Shown here one piece after another: positions 28,930 to 38,238 of a stretch of DNA of 64,000 nt. This DNA comes from Holophagaceae bacterium. Lineage in GTDB: Bacteria; Acidobacteriota; Holophagae; Holophagales; Holophagaceae. Position numbers and translations under genes: made by a program. The stretch is taken from NCBI GenBank assembly GCA_025363715.1, contig JANYLR010000031.1:19380-83379 (forward strand). Direction: 5' to 3'. Position 1 is the first letter of the stretch. Each line of letters starts with the position of its first letter. The notes below the pieces were generated by a model. The model was given only the letters and a program-made list of their open reading frames with translations, searched no databases and was not told the DNA's origin.

Positions 28930-29904
28930 CTAGAGGATGGCGTTGAAGAGATAGCCCACCAGCAGGATGCCGGTGGCCACGACGCCGACGAACATGGCGA
29001 TGAGCCGGGGGCGCATCACCTTGCTGAGGATGATGGTTTCAGGCAGCGACAGCCCGATGACGGCCATCATGAAGGCCAGGGTGGAGCCCAGGGCCGCACC
29101 CTTGCCGAGCAGGGCTTCCACGATGGGCATGACCCCCGCCGCGTTCGAATAGAGCGGCACGCCGATCAGCACCGCCAGGGGCACGCTGTACCAATGGTTT
29201 TTGCCGAGCAGACTCGCCATGAAGCGCTCAGGCACATAGCCATGGATGAGGGCGCCCACGGCGATGCCCGCCAGGATACAGGGCCACACCTTGCCGACGA
29301 TTTCTTTCACGCCTTGAACGGCCAGATCAAAACGGGCGGGAAGGGTGCTTTGTTCCTCCTCGACTTCACCGAGGGCAGGGGCGGTCAGAGCGCCCTGGAC
29401 CCAGTTCTCCAGATAGCGCTCCATGTGGAGACGCCCCAGGATGAGCCCAGAGGTACAGGCGATGGCCACGCCGGTGCCGGCATACAGGAGGGCGATCTTC
29501 CAGCCGAACATGGCGAAGAGCATCCCCAGGGCGATCTCGTTGACCATGGGCGTGGCCACCAGGAAGCTGAAGGTCACGCCCAGGGGCACGCCCGCCCGCA
29601 GGAAGCCGAGGAACAACGGCACCGCTGAGCAGGAGCAGAAGGGCGTGATGATCCCGAAGAGGGACGCCAGGGCGTTGCCGAGGCCGGGGCGCCGTTTGGA
29701 GAGGGCATCCCGGACCCTGGTGGGGTTCACGAAAGTCTGGAGGAAGGTGACGATGAAGACCACCAGCGTCAGAAGCAGCAACACCTTGGGCGTGTCGAAG
29801 AAGAGGAAGGCCACCGCCTCGCCCAGGTAGGACTTGGGGATGAGCTCTAGGAAGCGGAAGGCGATCCATTCCGACATCGAGTGGTTCACGGCATAGAGGA
29901 ACAC
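28930..29904 (-). CDS. DUF318/ArsP-like permease
   Basis: ASLFGIITPFCSCSAVPLFLGFLRAGVPLGVTFSFLVATPMVNEIAL. Confidence 0.85.
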   Translation of the reverse strand: MFLYAVNHSMSEWIAFRFLELIPKSYLGEAVAFLFFDTPKVLLLLTLVVFIVTFLQTFVNPTRVRDALSKRRPGLGNALASLFGIITPFCSCSAVPLFLGFLRAGVPLGVTFSFLVATPMVNEIALGMLFAMFGWKIALLYAGTGVAIACTSGLILGRLHMERYLENWVQGALTAPALGEVEEEQSTLPARFDLAVQGVKEIVGKVWPCILAGIAVGALIHGYVPERFMASLLGKNHWYSVPLAVLIGVPLYSNAAGVMPIVEALLGKGAALGSTLAFMMAVIGLSLPETIILSKVMRPRLIAMFVGVVATGILLVGYLFNAIL

Positions 29905-29967
29905 CCACAGGGGCAGGGCAGCAGCAGCCAGCCACCGCGGCGAAGCCAGCTTGGTTGTATGGCCACG

Positions 29968-30369
29968 TCAGACACGAGAAACCGCCCGGTCCGCAGGTGA
30001 GGACTTCTGGACCTTGGAGCACACGACCGGGATGGATAGGGCCTTCACCTCCAGGGCGCGGTCTTCAAGCACTTCCAGCAGCCTTCCTGCGTCAGCCAGG
30101 ATGCCCTTGAGGAGTGGTGATGCCTGCTTCTTGGGCACGACGGACGCGAAGACCCACCGGCCATCTTTCCGCTCCACGACGAAGCCCGCTCGGCGCAATT
30201 CCCTGAGCGCCTCGGATACCGAGGATTGGGGTACCTGTAGGGTTTCGGCGATCTGACAGACGCACAACTCGCCAGGTTCCAGCAGCGCGAGGACCCGCAT
30301 CCGCAGCGGATGAGACACCGCCTTCACCTGCTCCACCAAGGCCTTCAGGTCGTCCGAAACAGGGGTCAC
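29968..30369 (-). CDS. ArsR family transcriptional regulator
   Basis: VSHPLRMRVLALLEPGELCVCQIAETLQVPQSSVSEALRELRRAGFVVERKDGRWVFAS. Confidence 0.88.
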   Translation of the reverse strand: MTPVSDDLKALVEQVKAVSHPLRMRVLALLEPGELCVCQIAETLQVPQSSVSEALRELRRAGFVVERKDGRWVFASVVPKKQASPLLKGILADAGRLLEVLEDRALEVKALSIPVVCSKVQKSSPADRAVSRV

Positions 30370-30506
30370 CTCTCAACGCGTGGCTCCAGGTCCAGGTGCT
30401 ACCGGCCGGGAGCCTCAGGGAGAGATTACTTCATGCCATATCGGAAAATATCGAAATATATACTCACTCGCCCGCATCCCATCGGACCGGCATTCCAGCG
30501 ACACCA

Positions 30507-31346
30507 TCACATTCGGTGGGGGTGGATTGAATGGGTGGGATCGTTCGATTTCGATTCAGTGATCAGCCTCGATTCCAAGTCGACCAGGGCGTCTTCCAGA
30601 GGCTTCAGAGACACATCCTCTGAGGACCCACTCTCGTAGTACCCAAAGGGGTTGTCCAGATCCCTGATCAGGAACATGAGGAAGAGCAACAGATAACTGA
30701 CCACCACAACGAAGAAGAGCGATTCATAGAAGGGTTCGATCCGCGCCAGTGCGAGCCCAAACACCAAGAGAATGGTGGTCGTACTGGCGATGAAGTAGCC
30801 CGATGAAATGAAGTCGGTTTCCCGGATGGTGTGGATTCGGATGATGATCTTTCGCAGGGCGCTTTGCTCCTGTTTCAGCCGGGCGATGAAATTGGCCTGG
30901 GTGAGTGGTTCCAGGGCCAGGAAATGATCGTTCAAGCCGGTAATCAGGGTCATGACGGTCGAGCTTCGTTCCTGCTTGTGCAGCCATCGGTGAATGGTCG
31001 AACCGAGCAAGCGGATGTGTTTCAGTGCGGCCAAGGCAAGCGGAGAACGGGAGCGTCGATGGATGCTTTGCATCTCATCCGCCAGCGTGGCAAGGATCGC
31101 TGACAGTTCTCCGGGAATGCGCTCGCTTTCCTTGTAATCCGAAAGCACCCCGCTCAGCAGGAAGCCCATCAGGAAGACGTTGGCGCCAATGAGCCCCGAG
31201 AAGATGGCGTTGATGGAAAGCACTTCAAGATTGAAACGGTGCAGGACCAATTTGACCAGGACCAGGAGGGCGACGAATGGGAGGACCCGAAAGAATATGC
31301 GGTACTCCTTCCGGATGCGAAGAGCGCGGATTGAAACCATGGGCAA
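30507..31346 (-). CDS. Hypothetical membrane protein (DUF4239/bestrophin-like layout)
   Basis: N- and C-terminal TM pairs with soluble helical middle. Confidence 0.5.
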   Translation of the reverse strand: MPMVSIRALRIRKEYRIFFRVLPFVALLVLVKLVLHRFNLEVLSINAIFSGLIGANVFLMGFLLSGVLSDYKESERIPGELSAILATLADEMQSIHRRSRSPLALAALKHIRLLGSTIHRWLHKQERSSTVMTLITGLNDHFLALEPLTQANFIARLKQEQSALRKIIIRIHTIRETDFISSGYFIASTTTILLVFGLALARIEPFYESLFFVVVVSYLLLFLMFLIRDLDNPFGYYESGSSEDVSLKPLEDALVDLESRLITESKSNDPTHSIHPHRM

Positions 31347-31385
31347 GGTACCTTCAAAGAGGGTTGCGGCAACGAGGTGGCATCC

Positions 31386-31793
31386 CTAAAGCACGACGGG
31401 CTCGGTTTCAATGTCTTCGGATGGAGGGCTCGCCGCCTTGGGCTGGCCGAGGGATCTTGCGTTGTGGCGGGACTTCGGGTTGCGGGTTCGACCCTCATCC
31501 AAGGCATCTCCAAGGGACCGCTCCATGCGACGGGATGCCAGGTTGATCGCGCTATACAGGTCGGTGTGGCGACCTTCGGTGTTGATGGAGGGGTGGCTGT
31601 CGGTTCGCGCTCGCAGGTGACAAACCTTGTCTTCACCTCCCTTTGGACCATTGACATCCGTCAGGTGGACCGCAAGTGACCGGACACGATCACCGGATCG
31701 GGATTCAAGGTGTTGTACGCGATCTTGAATGTGACCTGCCAAGGCTTTGGAGACGGGCCAGCGAGGTGAGGTGATTTCAGTCTGCATCGTCAT
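31386..31793 (-). CDS. HPF/RaiA-like ribosome hibernation family protein
   Basis: Layout RVQHLESRSGDRVRSLAVHLTDVNGPKGGEDKVCHLRA...DLYSAINLASRRMERSL. Confidence 0.65.
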   Translation of the reverse strand: MTMQTEITSPRWPVSKALAGHIQDRVQHLESRSGDRVRSLAVHLTDVNGPKGGEDKVCHLRARTDSHPSINTEGRHTDLYSAINLASRRMERSLGDALDEGRTRNPKSRHNARSLGQPKAASPPSEDIETEPVVL

Positions 31794-31941
31794 GTCCGGA
31801 TCCTTGTGGATGAATGCATAGGACAGCTCCTCCTCGTGGCCTTGTCTGGCCACGGGTGCTGCAAATAAGGGCTCGACAGCTCGGATCGGCGGAACTGGCT
31901 TCCTCACCCGGATGGCTTTCGCCATCTGGGGAGGCGGGGCC

Positions 31942-32247
31942 TTATCCCCTCTTTGGAGGGGGAGATTCCGGGTCCAAGTGCGGGTCGCTCAATCGCTCAG
32001 CTGGCGGACATGCGAAGGTGGTTTTGGATTCTGCAAGAAAGATGGCCTTGATTGAATCCTGCGCTGGCATCCGTTCCTGCTCATCCAGCTCGCACATTAC
32101 CTGGACTTCCTCCACCCCGGAGTCGCAAGAGCATTCGGATCGATGGGTGTTCGAGGGCAACGCCATCAATACCACAGCCAGGAACACCAGCATCCAGAGG
32201 AGGAAGCGGGGAACGGCTCGGGGGCTTGGGTTGCCGGATTGGGACAT
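31942..32247 (-). CDS. Small hypothetical membrane-anchored protein
   Basis: N-terminal TM helix FLLWMLVFLAVVLMAL, Cys-containing tail. Confidence 0.35.
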   Translation of the reverse strand: MSQSGNPSPRAVPRFLLWMLVFLAVVLMALPSNTHRSECSCDSGVEEVQVMCELDEQERMPAQDSIKAIFLAESKTTFACPPAERLSDPHLDPESPPPKRG

Positions 32248-32345
32248 TCACTTCCTTGGCGAAACAGGTTCATGCCTTGCAGGTCGGGTCTCGAATATTT
32301 CAGGCTTCAGCCTCCGACAAGCTTGTATGCCAACCATACTGGGCC

Positions 32346-32534
32346 ATGATTCAGATTGTAGCTACTGGCAGTGCAACCTCCCGAACAGTGAAGGCAAAGC
32401 CTCGTGTGGAGCCAAGGAGATCGCCGATTCAGCGTCGTTCCAAGACGATCGTGGAGGCTGTCCTGACCGCCGCTGCTCAGGTTTTCGAGGAGCGAGGTCA
32501 TACCGGTGTGTTTGACCGGCCCACCCAGGCGTAA
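32346..32534 (+). pseudogene. Truncated TetR-family regulator (N-terminal fragment)
   Basis: RRSPIQRRSKTIVEAVLTAAAQVFEERG matches a TetR HTH start, then loses similarity at the junction with the RND fragment. Confidence 0.6.
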
Positions 32535-33090
32535 AAGCTAGGGAGGGCCAGCAGCGTGAAGAGCGTGCTGGTCACAAGACCACCCACCATGGCGATGGCC
32601 AGGGGCCGCTCCAATTCGGACCCTCCGAACCCGAACAGCATCGGCATCAGGCCGAGAATGGCGGCTCCGGCAGTCATCAGCTTGGGGCGCACGCGGCCCA
32701 GACTGGCTTCCCGCAGGGCGGCCTCGAAGGGGAGGCCCTTGGCCATCAGGTCCTTGGCCTGGGTGATGAGGACCAGGCTGTTCTGCACCGCCACGCCGAA
32801 GAGGCCGATCATCCCCACGATGGAGCTGATGTTCCAGGTCTCCCCGGCCAACCACAAAGCGAAGAGCGCGCCTGCGAAGGCGTCAGGCAGGGTGGCGAGC
32901 ACCACCAGCACCTCCCGCCAAGTCTTCAACGCAATGTAAAGCAGACCTACCACTAGCGTCAGGGCGGCCAGAATGGCGAGGCCCAAGCGACGCTGGGTCT
33001 CCCTGGCCTCCTCGATCTTCCCGCCCAGCTTGAGGAAGGCCCCTTCGGGGAGCCTCGGGGACGCCGAGGTGGCCATCCAGGGGGACTGAC
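32498..33090 (-). pseudogene. C-terminal fragment of CusA/CzcA-type RND efflux pump
   Basis: LPEGAFLKLGGKIEEARETQRRLGLAILAALTLVVGLLYIALKTWREVLVVL...VRPKLMTAGAAILGLMPMLF; most of a full-length ~1000-aa pump is missing. Confidence 0.8.
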
Positions 33091-33276
33091 GGGGGGTGGC
33101 ACCAGCCTGTCCGTCCACGTCTGAGCCCAGTCCTGGAGCACCACCCCAGGTGGCGTGCGTCCCGGAACCGCCCCACAAATACACCACAACGGGCGGGTCT
33201 CGGGGGTCAAACAAAGAACTTACGAGCACCCAGGAGCACCGAAATGCACCCAGTTGCACTCGTGGTTCTGAATATG

Positions 33277-33309
33277 AAAAAGCCCCGGAGACTGAGCATC
33301 TACGGGGCT
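33277..33309 (-). terminator. Terminator hairpin after tRNA-His
   Basis: On minus strand: AAGCCCCG ... CGGGGCTTTTT. Confidence 0.7.
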
Positions 33310-33316
33310 TCTGTTC

Positions 33317-33394
33317 TGGGGCGGCTGATGGGGCTCGAACCCACGACATCTGGAATCACAATCCAGTACTCTAACCAACTGAGCTACAGCCGCC
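33317..33394 (-). tRNA. tRNA-His (GTG)
   Basis: Minus strand GGCGGCTGTAGCTCAGTTGGTTAGAGTACTGGATTGTGATTCCAGATGTCGTGGGTTCGAGCCCCATCAGCCGCCCCA. Confidence 0.95.
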
Positions 33395-33501
33395 GTCGGA
33401 CCATTCAGACTATCCTGGGCGGCCCAGGAAGGCCAGCGGGAACCTTCTAGGGACTGCAATCATCGAAGTCATGCCGGACAGCCGGTCGAGTGAGGGGTTT
33501 C

Positions 33502-35007
33502 ATGAATCGTCAGGTCAAACAGGTTCTGGGGTTGTCGGCCTTCGCGGCCGGGTGCATGGCTCTTGGGATGGGGCTGAGCCACGGGTGGCAGGCGGCGGCC
33601 CAGGAGGAAAAGCCGGTGGTGGTGGAGGCCAAGGGGCTGGATCGGCTGCCGCCCATCGCAGAGGTGGCCGAAAAGCTGAATCCCACGGTGGTATCCATCA
33701 CGAACACCAGCTTCGTGAAGAACCGCCGGGGCTTCGAGCATCCCCAGGTGGGTGGCCAGGACTTTTTCGACTTCTTCTTCGGCCCTGGCGGGCCCCAGCA
33801 GCGCCGGAGCCCACGGGGTGGCGAGGATGAGCAGCGGGCCGTGTCCGGTGGCTCGGGCGTGATCATCTCCCCCAATGGTGAGATCCTCACGAACTACCAC
33901 GTCATCGCCAGCATGGGCGGGTCTGACAATGCCCTGGAGGTGAAGACCACCGATGGGAAGACCTTCAAGGCCACCGTGCTGGGCAAGGACAAGGAGCTGG
34001 ACATCGCGCTCATCAAGATCGACGCGAGCCACATGCCTCACGCCAAGCTGGGCGATTCAGATTCCCTGCGCATCGGTGAGTGGGTGGTGGCCATCGGCAA
34101 CCCTCTGGGCCTGGAGCACACGGTCACCCAGGGCATCATCAGCGCCAAGGGCCGCAAGCTCGATACAGGGGTCAGCTCGTTCCTCCAGACGGATGCCGCC
34201 ATCAACCGAGGCAACTCTGGCGGACCGCTGCTGAATCTGCGGGGCGAGGTGGTGGGCATCAACACCGCCATCAATCCCGCCGGGCAGAACATCGGCTTCG
34301 CCGTGCCCATCAGCCAGGTGAACCGCATCCTCAAGGATCTGCGCAGCGGCAAGCCCGTGAGCCGCGGCTACCTGGGCATCGGCCCCGCGGAGCTGGACCA
34401 GGCCTACCAGGACGCCCTGGGCGTCAAGGCGGGCGTGGTGGTCAGCACCGTGGAGAAAGGGCAGGCCGCCGAGAAGGCCGGCCTGCAGCGACTGGATGTC
34501 ATCACGGCCCTGGACGGACAGCCCGTGAAGAGCCCCGACGAGGTGGTGGCGGTGGTGTCCAGCCGACGCGCCGGGGACACCCTGAAGCTGACCGTCTTCC
34601 GGGATGGCAAGACCCTCAACCTCACCGCCACCCTGGGGGATCGCAAGGCCCTCGAGGCCCAGCGTCGCCGCGAAGCCGGTGAAGAGCCCGAGGATGAGCC
34701 CGCCCAAAAGCCCCAGGGCGATCAGAAGAGCCTCAACCTCGAAAAGACCTATGGCTTCACCGTGGAGCCCGCGGATGCCAAGAACCGTCTCAAGGGCGTG
34801 GTGGTGACTTCGGTGGATCCCCGCTCCCCTGCCGCGGATCGGGGCCTGGCCCCAGGCATGGTTATCACCGAGGTGGGCCGCCAGCCGGTGAACAACCTGG
34901 CCGAGTTCAGCGCCCAGGTGAAGAAGGCCGGGGGTCGCACCCTCCTGCTTTACATCCAATCGCCCAACGGCAGTCAGAAGATCACCCTGCCCGTCCCGCC
35001 CCGGTAA
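33502..35007 (+). CDS. Do-family serine protease (DegP/HtrA-like), two PDZ domains
   Basis: GSGVIISPNGEILTNYHVI, LDIALIKIDA, TDAAINRGNSGGPLLNLRGEVVGINTAI; PDZ repeats. Confidence 0.93.
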   Translation: MNRQVKQVLGLSAFAAGCMALGMGLSHGWQAAAQEEKPVVVEAKGLDRLPPIAEVAEKLNPTVVSITNTSFVKNRRGFEHPQVGGQDFFDFFFGPGGPQQRRSPRGGEDEQRAVSGGSGVIISPNGEILTNYHVIASMGGSDNALEVKTTDGKTFKATVLGKDKELDIALIKIDASHMPHAKLGDSDSLRIGEWVVAIGNPLGLEHTVTQGIISAKGRKLDTGVSSFLQTDAAINRGNSGGPLLNLRGEVVGINTAINPAGQNIGFAVPISQVNRILKDLRSGKPVSRGYLGIGPAELDQAYQDALGVKAGVVVSTVEKGQAAEKAGLQRLDVITALDGQPVKSPDEVVAVVSSRRAGDTLKLTVFRDGKTLNLTATLGDRKALEAQRRREAGEEPEDEPAQKPQGDQKSLNLEKTYGFTVEPADAKNRLKGVVVTSVDPRSPAADRGLAPGMVITEVGRQPVNNLAEFSAQVKKAGGRTLLLYIQSPNGSQKITLPVPPR

Positions 35008-35034
35008 AGGTCACCCTGGACGGAGCCGATGCAC

Positions 35035-35070
35035 ATGGAGGGAGCCCCGGTAATCCAGGGCTCCCTCCAT
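35035..35070. terminator. Hairpin terminator
   Basis: ATGGAGGGAGCCC / GGGCTCCCTCCAT. Confidence 0.7.
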
Positions 35071-35087
35071 ACCGTTCAGCGGCGAAA

Positions 35088-35126
35088 TAGGCGCAGGCAT
35101 TCCAATTAGCCCGGCAGGCTCCTAGA
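35088..35126. repeat. Solo end related to the 15364-15638 element
   Basis: GCATTCCAATTAGCCCGGCAGGCTCCTAGACT versus GCATTCCAATTACTTGGATAGGCTCCTAGACT at 15611-15642. Confidence 0.6.
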
Positions 35127-35158
35127 CTCGAAGATTCAACCTAGGCTAAGGATCAACC

Positions 35159-36913
35159 ATGGGCCAACGCCTCCTCCTCGTGGACAGCGACCGGAGCTTC
35201 CTGAAGGAGCATCAGGTCAGCCTCGAAGCGGCCTTTGATCTCGAGGTGGTTGGGTCGCCGGAAGGGGTGATCGCCAGACTGGAAAGTGGAGCCTTTGCCG
35301 CAGTCTTCATTTCCGTGGAGGTGGCTGACAACAAGGGCTATGCCCTCTGTTCCACCATCCGGAAGAATTCGAAGCTGGACGCGGTGAAGATCGTGCTCAT
35401 CAGCGCCAAGGCCACGGAGGAAGAGTACCGGCGCCACAGGAGCCTGAAGGGCAAGGCTGACCTCTACCTCCACAAGCCCATCGCCCCCAGCGCCCTGGTG
35501 GCCGGGCTCACGCCCCTGGTGCCGGTGCGGGTCCTGGATCCCGACAACCCCCTTGGCGAACTGGTGGATACGGAACTGGGTGACGACTGGCTGGACAACC
35601 TCAAGGGCGCCCTGGACGGCCCCGCCGCGAGTGGTCCCATGACCGCCGCACAGATGTTCGGAACGCCCCCCCCCTCGCCAGTCCAAACCACTAACCTGGA
35701 TGCCACGGTGGATCGGAGCGCCGATGTGCCCCACGATTCCCGGCACGTGCGGCTCCTGGAGGACCAGGTCGCGACCCTGCATGAGGAACTGCGGGTCCGG
35801 GACCAGCGCCTGGCGGCTGCGGAGCAACGCATCCAGGCGGCCGAATCCGAAGCGCTGCAGGTCCAACGGCAAATGAATTCCGTGACTCTGAATCTGGACG
35901 AACTCGAGCGGAGCAATCGCGAATCGGAAACCCTCAAGGCGCGCCTCGCCGAGACCGAGGCGGCCCTGCGCAGCCTGGAGGAAAGCCGCGGCCGCGATGG
36001 CGAAACGGTCGAGTCCATGAAGGCCCAACTGAAGGAGGCTCTCACCGAGCGCACAGACCTCATCCAGCAGGTAGAGACCCTGAACCAGCAGGTCGGCGAC
36101 AAAGCCCAGCGGGCCATCGAGCTCCTCAAGGACCGGGACCGGCTCATGCGCGAACTGATGGACCTGGAGCCGTTCAAGGCCAAAGCCCAGGACCTGGAGA
36201 GCGCCCTGGCCGCGAAAACCGACGCCCTGGCGGCCAAGCAGGAAGAACTGGAGACCGTGCTCGTCGGGAAGTTGGAAGTCCTGACCACCAAGCAGCAGGA
36301 GCTGGAAGATTCCCAGCGGGCCCAGGCTCAGCTGAACGCCACCCTCGAAAGCCTGGTGGAGCAGCACACCAGCCTGGAAGGCATCCATCAGGTGGCCCTC
36401 TTGGAAGTGGCCGGGTTCAAGGAGAGGGCCCATACCTATCAGCTGGAGATCGCGGGGCTGGAAGCCACCATGCGCGGCCAGGGCCGGGATCTGGCGGAGC
36501 TGGGCACCCAGCTGCGCCAGCGCGAAGGCGAGCTGGAAGCTTGCCAGACGCAGATCCTTGAGCGGGACCAGCAGCTGCTGGCCAAGCAGGAAATCATCCA
36601 GCAGCATGAGGAAGAACTCACCCATCTGATGGTCCAGTTCACCACCATCCAGCAGGATCTGGACGCGGCCAAGATCCAGCACGAAGGCGAACGGCTCGAG
36701 CTGATGAATGGCCTGGATCAGAAGGATTCGGAGATCATGCGCCTGAACCGCACCCTGGCCGACCACCAGGAAGCCCACAGCCTGCTGGAGCGGGAAAAGC
36801 AGGCCGTCCACGGCCAGCTCTCCGAACACCGGGACCGGCTGCAGAACCTCGACGGCCTCCTGAAGGAGATCCAGGACAAGCTCCGCCGCGGCTCTGACCT
36901 AGCCCGAGGTTAG
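35159..36913 (+). CDS. FrzS/AglZ-like protein: N-terminal pseudo-receiver plus long coiled coil
   Basis: Receiver-like LLLVDSDRSFLKEHQ...AAVFISVEVADNKGYALCSTIRKNSKLDAVKIVLISAK...HRSLKGKADLYLHKPI; phospho-Asp position appears to be Ser; ~400-aa coiled coil. Confidence 0.75.
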   Translation: MGQRLLLVDSDRSFLKEHQVSLEAAFDLEVVGSPEGVIARLESGAFAAVFISVEVADNKGYALCSTIRKNSKLDAVKIVLISAKATEEEYRRHRSLKGKADLYLHKPIAPSALVAGLTPLVPVRVLDPDNPLGELVDTELGDDWLDNLKGALDGPAASGPMTAAQMFGTPPPSPVQTTNLDATVDRSADVPHDSRHVRLLEDQVATLHEELRVRDQRLAAAEQRIQAAESEALQVQRQMNSVTLNLDELERSNRESETLKARLAETEAALRSLEESRGRDGETVESMKAQLKEALTERTDLIQQVETLNQQVGDKAQRAIELLKDRDRLMRELMDLEPFKAKAQDLESALAAKTDALAAKQEELETVLVGKLEVLTTKQQELEDSQRAQAQLNATLESLVEQHTSLEGIHQVALLEVAGFKERAHTYQLEIAGLEATMRGQGRDLAELGTQLRQREGELEACQTQILERDQQLLAKQEIIQQHEEELTHLMVQFTTIQQDLDAAKIQHEGERLELMNGLDQKDSEIMRLNRTLADHQEAHSLLEREKQAVHGQLSEHRDRLQNLDGLLKEIQDKLRRGSDLARG

Positions 36914-36918
36914 CCCCC

Positions 36919-38238
36919 GTGACACTCGCCGCGGCCCTCATCTGCGCCGCCCTCATCTTCCTCAGCGCCTTTTTCGTGTTGGCCGAATTCGCCGCGGTGC
37001 GGGTCCGGGAAACCCAGCTGGAGGCGCTGGTCGAAGGGGATCCCCGCGCCCGCCGGGCCATCGAGGTTCATCGCGGTCTCTCCCATCACCTGTCGGCCAT
37101 CCAGGCGGGCATCGTGCTCTGCGCCCTGGCCCTGGGCGCCGTGGGCGAGGAGATGTTCAGCCACGCCTTCCGGGGCTTCTTCGGCCACCTGCCCTGGCCC
37201 GCCCTGGTCATTCCTCTCAGCACCGGCCTGGCCCTCCTGGTGATGACGACCTTGCATGTGGTGCTGGCTGAGCTGGTGCCTCGGAGCCTGGCCATCCGTT
37301 CCGCCCAGGTCTGGGCGCTGCGCACGGCCACGCCCCTGCTGGCCTGGTCCCGCTTGGTGCGGCCCCTCACCTGGGGCCTCACCCAGCTGAGCCACCTGGT
37401 GCTGCGGATCTTCGGCGTGCATCCCGAGGCGGACGCGGAGGACCTGCTGCCTTCCGAAGCGGAGTTCCGCCGGATGCTGGAGCGGAGCCAAGCCCAGGGC
37501 CACCTGGAGTTGGACCGGAAAGAGCTCATCGAGAACCTCTTCGATTTCAGCCGGCGGATGGTGAAGGAGATCGCCGTGCCCCGGGCCCAGGTGGTCTGCT
37601 TCGACCTGACCCGCAGCCTAGCAGACAACCTTCAGCTGGCCCGCACCACCCCCCACACCCGCATCCCCCTGGTGGAGGGCGATCTCGACCGGGTGGTGGG
37701 CGTCATTCACCTCAAGGAGCTGCTCTGGGCCATGCAGGACCAGGAGGGTCCGGTGGATCTGCGCGGGTTGGCCCGGCCCGCCTTCTTCGTGCCCGAAATG
37801 AAGCCCATTCAGGGCCTCCTGCTCGAATTCCAGCAGCGTAAGCAGCACCTCGCTTTGGTGGTGAATGAGCACGGTGGGGTGGATGGGCTAGTGACCCTGG
37901 AGGACGTGCTGGAAGAGCTGGTAGGCGAGATCCAGGACGAGTTCGACCGGGAGGCCATCCAGCTGCGGCGCACCCGCGGTGGCGCCTGGCTGGCCCAGGG
38001 CGACGTCATGCTCGAGCAGCTGGTGGATCACTTGGCCTTGAATCTGGAGACCGAAGCCGGTTCCGTCAGCCTCGGCGGATTCTTCCAGGAACAGCTGGGC
38101 CGGGTCCTCCGCCCTGGCGACGAGCTGCGCCTCCAGGGCTGGCGCATCCGCGTGCTATCCATGCGCGGCCTGGCCCCGGGGCAGTTCCTGCTCAAGCCCC
38201 TGCCGCCCCCGGCGGAACCGGACGAGGTCCGTGGCTGA
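36919..38238 (+). CDS. CNNM/CorC (DUF21-CBS-CorC_HlyC) membrane protein
   Basis: LSAFFVLAEFAAVRVRETQLEAL...CBS: ALVVNEHGGVDGLVTLEDVLEELVGEIQDEFD. Confidence 0.9.
   Translation: MTLAAALICAALIFLSAFFVLAEFAAVRVRETQLEALVEGDPRARRAIEVHRGLSHHLSAIQAGIVLCALALGAVGEEMFSHAFRGFFGHLPWPALVIPLSTGLALLVMTTLHVVLAELVPRSLAIRSAQVWALRTATPLLAWSRLVRPLTWGLTQLSHLVLRIFGVHPEADAEDLLPSEAEFRRMLERSQAQGHLELDRKELIENLFDFSRRMVKEIAVPRAQVVCFDLTRSLADNLQLARTTPHTRIPLVEGDLDRVVGVIHLKELLWAMQDQEGPVDLRGLARPAFFVPEMKPIQGLLLEFQQRKQHLALVVNEHGGVDGLVTLEDVLEELVGEIQDEFDREAIQLRRTRGGAWLAQGDVMLEQLVDHLALNLETEAGSVSLGGFFQEQLGRVLRPGDELRLQGWRIRVLSMRGLAPGQFLLKPLPPPAEPDEVRG

Noticed and set aside
35153-36829. 558-aa minus-strand ORF over the FrzS/AglZ-like gene
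   Set aside because: Mirror of a coiled-coil gene; composition bias only.
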